Shown here: positions 58,501 through 64,000 of the stretch, in pieces
Numbering within the stretch: the first letter of the stretch is position 1
How the letters are laid out: each line of letters begins with the position of its first letter
Assembly (NCBI RefSeq): GCF_900094565.1
Contig: NZ_FMAF01000002.1
Span: forward strand, 124,001 to 188,000
Length of the DNA: 64,000 nt
Direction: 5' to 3'
Source: Martinezella lusitana
GTDB taxonomy: Bacteria; Pseudomonadota; Alphaproteobacteria; Rhizobiales; Rhizobiaceae
Notes under the pieces: generated by a model
Told to the model about the DNA's origin: nothing
The model's input: only the letters and a program-made list of their open reading frames with translations
The model's database searches: none
Translations under genes and position numbers: made by a program

Positions 58501-61500
58501 TCGGCGGAAACCGAAGACAGGCTTGACGTGCCGGAAAGCGTCTCGGCCGAGCTGCGCAAGATCGCTCGCCGCACCTGGCGTTATTTCGATACGTTCGTGG
58601 TCGAGCAGCAGAACCATCTGCCGCCTGACAACGTGCAGCAGACCCCGAATGCGGTTGTGGCATCGCGCACCTCGCCGACCAATATCGGCGTCTATTTCCT
58701 GTCGATCATCTCCGCGCGTCATTTCGGCTGGATTTCCTTCGAGGAAACCATCGATCGCATGGAAAAGACCATGGCGACCGTCGAGAAGCTCGAAAAGTTC
58801 CGCGGGCACCTGTGCAACTGGTATCACACCGATACGCTGAAGCCGATGGGCGCGCGTTATGTCTCGGCTGTCGACAGCGGCAATTTCGCCGGTCATCTGA
58901 TCGCGGTGTCCTCGGCCTGCCGCATCTGGGCGGAAGCGCCCTCGGCGCATATGCAGGGCAACCTCGACGGCATCGGCGACGTCGCCGGCATTCTCGCCGA
59001 GACGCTTGCCGAGCTCCCGGACGACCGCAAGACCGTGCGGCCGCTGCGCCGCCGCCTGGAAGAGCGCATCGCCGGCTTCCAGAACGCGCTCGTCGCTGTC
59101 AAGCGCGAGCATGAGTTCGCCTCCATCCGCGTCATTAACCTCTCGGTTCTGGCGCAGGATATCCAGAAGCTGGCGGGCAACCTCGATCACGAGGTCAAGT
59201 CTCCGCAGAGCGGCGAAGTGCTCACCTGGTCGCAAACGCTGGTGAAGGTCTGCGAAGGCCATATCGCCGACAGCATTTTCGATCTCGCCAACGTCGATTC
59301 GCTGCGCCAGCGCCTGACGAAGCTGCGCGACCGCATGCGCGAGATCGCCTTCGGCATGGAGTTCGGCTTCCTCTATCGCCCGGAGCGGCGCCTGCTCTCC
59401 ATCGGTTTCCGCGTCGAGACCAACGAACTCGATGCCGCCTGCTACGATCTGCTGGCTTCCGAAGCCCGCCTCACCAGCCTTTTCGCCATCGCCAAGGGCG
59501 ATCTGCCGACCGAGCATTGGTATCGTCTCGGCCGCCAGGTCGTGCCTGTGGGGTCGCGCGGCGCGCTGGTATCCTGGTCGGGTTCGATGTTCGAATATCT
59601 GATGCCGCCGCTCGTCATGCAGGAGCGTCAGGGCGGTATCCTGAACCAGACGAACAATCTGATTGTCCAGGAACAGATGAACTATGCCAAGCGCCTCGGC
59701 ACCGGCATCCCCTGGGGCATTTCGGAAGCGGCCTTCAATGCCCGCGACCATTATATGCACTACCAGTACACCAATTTCGGCGTGCCTTCGCTCGGCCTGA
59801 AGCGCGGCCTCGGCCAGAATGCCGTCATCGCGCCATATGCCTCGATCCTCGCCAGCCAGTATCGCCCGGCCGCCGCACTGGAGAATCTGCAGAAGTTGCG
59901 CAAGGTCGGCGCGCTCGGCATCTACGGCTTCCACGACGCCGTGGACTACACGCCGACCCGTGTTCCCGAGGGCAAGAAATGCGCTGTTGTCTACAACTAC
60001 TATGCGCACCATCACGGCATGTCGATCGCCGCCATTGCCAACGTCGCCTTCAATGGCCGTCTGCGTGAACTCTTCCATGCCGATCCGGTGATCGAAGCTG
60101 CCGAACTGCTGCTGCAGGAAAAGGCTCCGCGCGATATTCCGGTCATGGCCGCCAAGCACGAGAGCGACCAGCCGGCCAACATCCAGGAAGATCTGCTGCG
60201 TCCGGAAATTCGCAAGATCGCCGATCCGGCCACGCAGGATCGCGAACTCGCCTTCCTGTCCAATGGTCACTACTCGGTCATGCTGACGGCGACCGGCGCC
60301 GGTTATTCACGCTGGAACAGCCTGTCGGTCTCGCGCTGGCGCCCGGATCCGACGGAAGACCGTTGGGGCACCTTCATCTTCCTGCGCGATACCGCTTCCG
60401 GCCAATGGTGGTCGGCAACCGCAGAGCCGCGCAGTGTCGAAGGCGAAAAGGTCAAGGTCACTTTCAGCGACGAAAAGGCTGAGTACAGCAAGACCGTGGG
60501 CGACCTCACCAGCGAGGTCGAGTGCATCGTTGCGACCGAACACGATGCCGAAGGCCGCCGCGTGACGCTGCTCAACATGGGCGCGGAGGACCGCTTCATC
60601 GAAGTCACCTCCTATCTCGAGCCGGCCATCGCCAGCGACGATGTCGATTCGGGTCATCCGGTCTTCGCGCGCATGTTCGTGCGCACCGAGATCGGCGGCA
60701 AGGGCGACATGATCCGGGCGGAGCGCAACAAGCGCGACTATAACGAGCCGGATATGTCGGTCGCCCATCTGGTCGTCGACAATGCCGGCTCCGAACGCCC
60801 GACGGAATTCGAGACGGACCGCCGCAAGTTCCTCGGCCGCGGCCGCACGCTTGCCGAAGCTGCGGCTTTCGATCCGGGCGCAACGCTCTCCGGCACGGAC
60901 GGCTTCACCATGGACGCCTGCCTGTCTCTGCGTCGCGTCGTGCGCGTTCCGGCCGGCAAGAAGGTCAGCGTGATCTTCTGGACGATCGCAGCACCCAGCC
61001 GCGAGGACGTCGACAAGGCGGTCGACCGCTATCGCAATCCCGATACTTTCGGGGTCGAGCTCACGCAGGCTTGGACGCGCACGCAAATGCAGATGCGCCA
61101 TGTCGGCGTCACCTCGCAGCAGGCGGCAGCCTTCCAGAAGCTTGCCCGCTACCTCGTCTATCCGGACATGCACCTGCGCGCCGACGGCGCCACCGTGCTG
61201 GCCGGTCTGCATTCGCAATCGGCGCTCTGGCCGGTGACCATATCGGGTGATTTCCCGATCTTCACCCTGCGCATCAACGACGACATCGATCTCGAAATCG
61301 CGAGAGAAGCGCTGAGTGCGGCGGACTATCTGCGCTCGCGCGGCATCAACGCCGATCTTGTCATCGTCAACGAACGCACCTCGGATCATGTCCAGGAGAT
61401 GCAGAGCGAGTTGGATAAGCTCGTCGAGCACGTCCGTCACAATCAGGGCGACGGGCTGCGGCCGAATATCTTCTCGGTTCGCAAGGATCTGATCGAGAAC

Positions 61501-64000
61501 GAGACCTACCAGCAGATCCTCGCGGCCTCGCGCGTGATCTTCCACGCACGAAACGGCAAGCTCGTCGACCAGATTGCCCGTGCGGCGACGCTGTTTGCCT
61601 CCTCGCAGTCTGACGGACCGGTGCCGGTCAATCGACTTGCAGTGCCGATGGCGCCGCAGAAGTCGGTCTTTGTTGCCGATGCGCTCGAAGCGCAGGACGA
61701 TCTCGATTTCTGGAACGGCTATGGTGGTTTCGCCAAGGATGGCCGCGAATATATCGTCCGGCTCGCCGGCGGACAATCGACGCCGCATCCGTGGATCAAC
61801 GTCATCACCAACGAGCGTTTCGGCTTCCACGTGCCCGCCGAAGGCGGCGGCTTCACCTGGAGTCACAATTCGCGCGACTACCAGCTGACGCCCTGGACCA
61901 ACGACATGGTCCTCAACCGCCCGGGCGAGGCGCTCTACGTGGCCGATCTCGATGGCAACAGGGTCATGACGCCCTATGCGGGCCTGTCCCGCAACCCGAA
62001 GGTCCGGTACGAGACCCGTCACGGCCTTGGCTATTCCGTCTTCTCGAGCGAAGAGGATGGCGTGGCGCTGGAGCTGACCCAGACGGTCGATCGCGAGCGT
62101 CCGGTCAAGCTCTTCCGCCTGCGCCTCAGCAACAAGGGCGCGGGCAGCCGGCGGCTGCGGGTATACAATTATGCGGAATGGGTGCTCGGCATCAATCCGC
62201 ACAAGACCAAGCCCTTCATCCTCTCGTCGCTGGACGAGGGGACGGGCGCGCTGTTTGCCAACAACCCCTACAGCATCGATTATTCCAAGCGGATCGCCTT
62301 CATGGCGGCAAGCGAGGCGCATTCGAGCTTCTCGGCAAGCCGCCGCGAATTCATCGGCCGCCATGGCACGGTGCAGTTGCCGGAGGCCGTCGTCTCCGGT
62401 GCGGCACTCTCCAATTCGACCGATCTGGACGGCGATCCCTGCGCAGCTCTTGCCTTCGATCTGACGATCGGGGCCGGCGAGCAGAAGGAGATCTGCTTCT
62501 ACATGGGCGACACCGCTTCGCTCGAAGAGGCGCGTGCATTGGTGGCGGATATCCGCAAGGCCGACTTCGATGCGGTGCTTTCGGCGAACCGCGGTTTCTG
62601 GGATGATTTCACCGGCCGCGTGAAGATTTCGACGCCGGACAAGGCGATGAACAACATGATCAATGCCTGGCTGCCCTATCAAAGCCTCGGCTGCCGTATC
62701 ATGTCGCGCACGGCCTTCTATCAGGCGTCAGGTGCCTTCGGCTTCCGCGATCAGCTGCAGGATACGCTGGCCTTCCTGATGCATGCGCCGGAACTTGCCC
62801 GCAAGCAGATCCTGAATGCGGCACAGCGCCAGTTCCGCGAGGGCGACGTGCAGCATTGGTGGCTGCCCGGCAGCGGCGCCGGCGTGCGCACGCATATCTC
62901 CGATGACGTCGTCTGGCTGGCCTATGCCATCAACCAGTACTGCACAGTCACTAACGACAGGTCGATCCTGGACGAGGAGCTTCCCTTCGTCGAGGGTGCT
63001 GCCCTGATGCCCGGCACACATGACGTCTTCTATCAGCCGACCGTCTCTGAGGACAAAGCCAGCGTCTACGAACATGCGGCCTTGGCGCTCGATCTCGCGA
63101 TCAAGCGCAAGGGCGGCAACGGCCTGCCGCTGATCCTCGGCGGCGACTGGAACGACGGCATGAACCGCGTCGGCATCCAGGGTCGCGGCGAAAGCATCTG
63201 GCTCGGCTGGTTCCTGGCCGGTACCCTCACCGCCTTCCTGCCCTATGCGGAAGCTCGCGGCGACAAGGAGCGCGTCAAGCGCTGGTCGGATCATCTGCCG
63301 GAACTGCGCAAGGCGCTGGAAACGGCGGGCTGGGACGGCGGTCATTATCGCCGCGGCTATTTCGACGATGGCAGCCCGCTCGGCTCCAGCGAGAATTTCG
63401 AGTGCCAGATCGATTCGATCGCGCAGTCCTGGAACATTCTCTCCGGCGAAGGCGATAAGGCACGCGGCGAGAAGGCGATGAATGCCGTTCTCGACAAACT
63501 GGTGGACGACGACAACCGGATCATCCGGCTGTTCACGCCACCCTTCGCCAAGTCGGCGCGCGATCCGGGCTACATCAAGTCCTATCCGCCGGGCGTCCGT
63601 GAAAATGGCGGTCAGTATACGCATGCGGCCACCTGGGTCGTGATGGCGCTGGCGGAAATGGACCGCGGCGATGACGCCTGGCATTGCTTCGACATGCTCA
63701 ATCCGGTCAACCATGCACGCGATCGTGATCAGGCCGATACCTATCGTGTAGAGCCCTATGTCGTTGCCGCTGATATTTACGGTGAAGGTGAATTGACCGG
63801 CCGTGGCGGTTGGACCTGGTACACAGGATCGGCCGGCTGGCTGTATCGCGTAGCAATCGAGGGCATTCTTGGCATTCGCGTCAAAAACGGCAGACTGTAT
63901 GTTAGGCCGGCGCTGCCTTCGACATGGGACGGCTTTGGGGCGGACCTCGAACTGCCGAGCGGAAAATACCGTATTTCCGTCTCAAAAGCGCCCGATGCTG
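55561..64000 (+). CDS. ndvB: Cyclic beta-1,2-glucan synthase NdvB/ChvB, 3' end outside window
   Basis: Giant inner-membrane enzyme making periplasmic cyclic beta-1,2-glucans, needed for osmoadaptation and nodule invasion in rhizobia. 2813 codons are present; known homologues have about 2830-2870, so only the end is missing. N-terminal cytoplasmic region, then membrane segments from about residue 405 (LNWLAIAAPVLFLTAVVLGV, ETVILLLMFSLPASEG). The GT84 domain has the DxD site TLDSDTRL (Asp625, Asp627) and QHRWARGDW (from Gln772). More membrane segments lie near residues 815-990. The C-terminal half has the carbohydrate-binding and GH94 phosphorylase-like domains with GGDWNDGMN (Asp2532), which trims chain length. 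The ATG at 55561 starts MTSQNLSTVTPRDSEAKQ; the ribosome binding site is weak. Confidence 0.96.
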   Translation, partial: MTSQNLSTVTPRDSEAKQIDHNDAIRATYFSNEQIRECGATFARNGANTKLPGFAPFDFFARHKENEKEILRVYRSANADVDAGESITPAAEWLLDNHYIIEEAIQEVRRDFPKKFYDQLQTITLGGMVMPRTMALAWLYVAHTHSTVSGPGLLALVEGFQSVEMLKIGELWAVPSLVRYILVDNLRRISSRVEQSRLTRKKANAAVDELIRLNDEAKVAEFLKTLEPYTSDNTFATQFLYRLRDGSHTSGLAVTWMEKRLTEAGTDAESVMMAEHNRLSSGNVTMGNIIKSLRLIDDTDWSVWVEDVSAVDKLLWDETDYAKLDPGSRNSYRRRIEKLARRSEKTEMEIAQVAMAMTAAATASGEHEPHEPNIGDFIIGQQTEKLEKAIGYRPPISTSFVRQWRKLNWLAIAAPVLFLTAVVLGVVGYYMIQAGMGWAETVILLLMFSLPASEGATGLFNFVVTMYLTPARLVGYEYKEGIPEEARTLVVVPTLIGNRDSVDELVRNLEVHYLANPRGEVYYALLSDWPDSQEEESERDLEILDYARREVANLAARYDEDGKQRFYLLHRRRLYNPAEGAWMGWERKRGKLHELNMLLRGDRDTTFLPGANTVPKDVQYVMTLDSDTRLVRDTVTKLVGKLHHPTNRPVFDPDSKRVVRGYGVLQPRVTPSLTTGKDASVFQRVFSVNRGLDPYVFAVSDVYQDLVEEGTFTGKGLYHVDAFEASLKGKIEENAVLSHDLLEGSMARCALVTDCELVEDFPIRYEVEVSRQHRWARGDWQLLPYLFNPKRGVTGLGRWKMVDNLRRSLTPIAWFFASVLGWYFMGPLAALLWQILLIFCLFVAPTLSLINGIIPRTSDIIARAHLYTVWTDIRAANAQVALRIVFIADGACIMADAIGRSLYRAFVSRKLMLQWRTAASAQAAAQTTILGHYRVMWHAPVLALLALAFASLSGDNAFFVGIPFALLWMLSPAIAWYVSQSAETEDRLDVPESVSAELRKIARRTWRYFDTFVVEQQNHLPPDNVQQTPNAVVASRTSPTNIGVYFLSIISARHFGWISFEETIDRMEKTMATVEKLEKFRGHLCNWYHTDTLKPMGARYVSAVDSGNFAGHLIAVSSACRIWAEAPSAHMQGNLDGIGDVAGILAETLAELPDDRKTVRPLRRRLEERIAGFQNALVAVKREHEFASIRVINLSVLAQDIQKLAGNLDHEVKSPQSGEVLTWSQTLVKVCEGHIADSIFDLANVDSLRQRLTKLRDRMREIAFGMEFGFLYRPERRLLSIGFRVETNELDAACYDLLASEARLTSLFAIAKGDLPTEHWYRLGRQVVPVGSRGALVSWSGSMFEYLMPPLVMQERQGGILNQTNNLIVQEQMNYAKRLGTGIPWGISEAAFNARDHYMHYQYTNFGVPSLGLKRGLGQNAVIAPYASILASQYRPAAALENLQKLRKVGALGIYGFHDAVDYTPTRVPEGKKCAVVYNYYAHHHGMSIAAIANVAFNGRLRELFHADPVIEAAELLLQEKAPRDIPVMAAKHESDQPANIQEDLLRPEIRKIADPATQDRELAFLSNGHYSVMLTATGAGYSRWNSLSVSRWRPDPTEDRWGTFIFLRDTASGQWWSATAEPRSVEGEKVKVTFSDEKAEYSKTVGDLTSEVECIVATEHDAEGRRVTLLNMGAEDRFIEVTSYLEPAIASDDVDSGHPVFARMFVRTEIGGKGDMIRAERNKRDYNEPDMSVAHLVVDNAGSERPTEFETDRRKFLGRGRTLAEAAAFDPGATLSGTDGFTMDACLSLRRVVRVPAGKKVSVIFWTIAAPSREDVDKAVDRYRNPDTFGVELTQAWTRTQMQMRHVGVTSQQAAAFQKLARYLVYPDMHLRADGATVLAGLHSQSALWPVTISGDFPIFTLRINDDIDLEIAREALSAADYLRSRGINADLVIVNERTSDHVQEMQSELDKLVEHVRHNQGDGLRPNIFSVRKDLIENETYQQILAASRVIFHARNGKLVDQIARAATLFASSQSDGPVPVNRLAVPMAPQKSVFVADALEAQDDLDFWNGYGGFAKDGREYIVRLAGGQSTPHPWINVITNERFGFHVPAEGGGFTWSHNSRDYQLTPWTNDMVLNRPGEALYVADLDGNRVMTPYAGLSRNPKVRYETRHGLGYSVFSSEEDGVALELTQTVDRERPVKLFRLRLSNKGAGSRRLRVYNYAEWVLGINPHKTKPFILSSLDEGTGALFANNPYSIDYSKRIAFMAASEAHSSFSASRREFIGRHGTVQLPEAVVSGAALSNSTDLDGDPCAALAFDLTIGAGEQKEICFYMGDTASLEEARALVADIRKADFDAVLSANRGFWDDFTGRVKISTPDKAMNNMINAWLPYQSLGCRIMSRTAFYQASGAFGFRDQLQDTLAFLMHAPELARKQILNAAQRQFREGDVQHWWLPGSGAGVRTHISDDVVWLAYAINQYCTVTNDRSILDEELPFVEGAALMPGTHDVFYQPTVSEDKASVYEHAALALDLAIKRKGGNGLPLILGGDWNDGMNRVGIQGRGESIWLGWFLAGTLTAFLPYAEARGDKERVKRWSDHLPELRKALETAGWDGGHYRRGYFDDGSPLGSSENFECQIDSIAQSWNILSGEGDKARGEKAMNAVLDKLVDDDNRIIRLFTPPFAKSARDPGYIKSYPPGVRENGGQYTHAATWVVMALAEMDRGDDAWHCFDMLNPVNHARDRDQADTYRVEPYVVAADIYGEGELTGRGGWTWYTGSAGWLYRVAIEGILGIRVKNGRLYVRPALPSTWDGFGADLELPSGKYRISVSKAPDA

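Noticed and set aside
57574..62682. Two very long minus-strand reading frames (898 and 791 codons) opposite ndvB
   Set aside because: They mirror the GC-rich codon pattern of ndvB, are rich in His, Arg, Gly and Asp without any domain, and ndvB itself is unambiguous on the other strand.

Overview
This window looks like chromosomal DNA of a Rhizobium-type alphaproteobacterium (order Rhizobiales). The reasons are a nearly complete cyclic beta-1,2-glucan synthase (NdvB/ChvB) at the right end, the rplU-rpmA-GNAT-GNAT-obgE-proB-proA-nadD and rsfS-rlmH-envC gene blocks, a three-hairpin CCTCCTCCC small RNA known from Rhizobiales, and a uniformly GC-rich codon style. The species cannot be named from the sequence alone. 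No insertion sequence, prophage or CRISPR array was seen.

Left part (1-13.7 kb, mostly minus strand): housekeeping genes. An EnvC-type peptidoglycan hydrolase activator runs off the left edge, followed by rlmH and rsfS. A molybdate module (a one-domain ModE-like regulator and modABC with a ModE-type palindrome in front of modA) and the small RNA sit between rsfS and nadD. Then come nadD, proA, proB, obgE, two acetyltransferases, rpmA and rplU. rplU has a clear promoter with a long leader, and a strong terminator follows rpmA. A tRNA-Ser(CGA) follows.

13.7-22.3 kb: small accessory genes (cupin, flavin-reductase-like protein, DUF1003 membrane protein, PhyH-type oxygenase). Next is a bufferin-type RiPP operon on the minus strand: two DUF2282 precursor peptides, a DUF692/MNIO modifying enzyme, a DUF2063 partner and a DoxX membrane protein. 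Divergent from it are an ECF sigma factor and a NrsF (DUF1109) anti-sigma factor. Both divergent transcripts carry a matching promoter, GTAAC(A/G)-N16-CGTA, so the sigma factor probably controls itself and the metal-binding peptide operon. A tRNA-Gln(CTG) closes this block.

22.8-43.5 kb: a surface polysaccharide (LPS O-antigen type) region. It encodes dTDP-L-rhamnose synthesis (rfbB, rfbD, rfbA, rfbC), GDP-D-rhamnose synthesis (gmd and an rmd-like reductase), three glycosyltransferase genes (one a 973-residue double GT4 enzyme with an extra C-terminal domain), an O-antigen ligase/polymerase-like membrane protein, an initiating sugar transferase, a nucleotide-sugar reductase/epimerase, a UDP-sugar 6-dehydrogenase and galE. 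No flippase or Wzm/Wzt exporter is present. A formylglycine-type sulfatase/phosphonate monoester hydrolase overlaps galE.

43.8-54 kb: a sugar ABC transporter (MocB/IntA-like binding protein, double ATPase, permease), then a membrane-type dipeptidase and a five-gene peptide ABC transporter with tight ATGA overlaps. Two small proteins follow, one of them a 52-residue membrane peptide. After a 0.9-kb stretch without a confident gene, ndvB fills the rest of the window and runs off its right edge.
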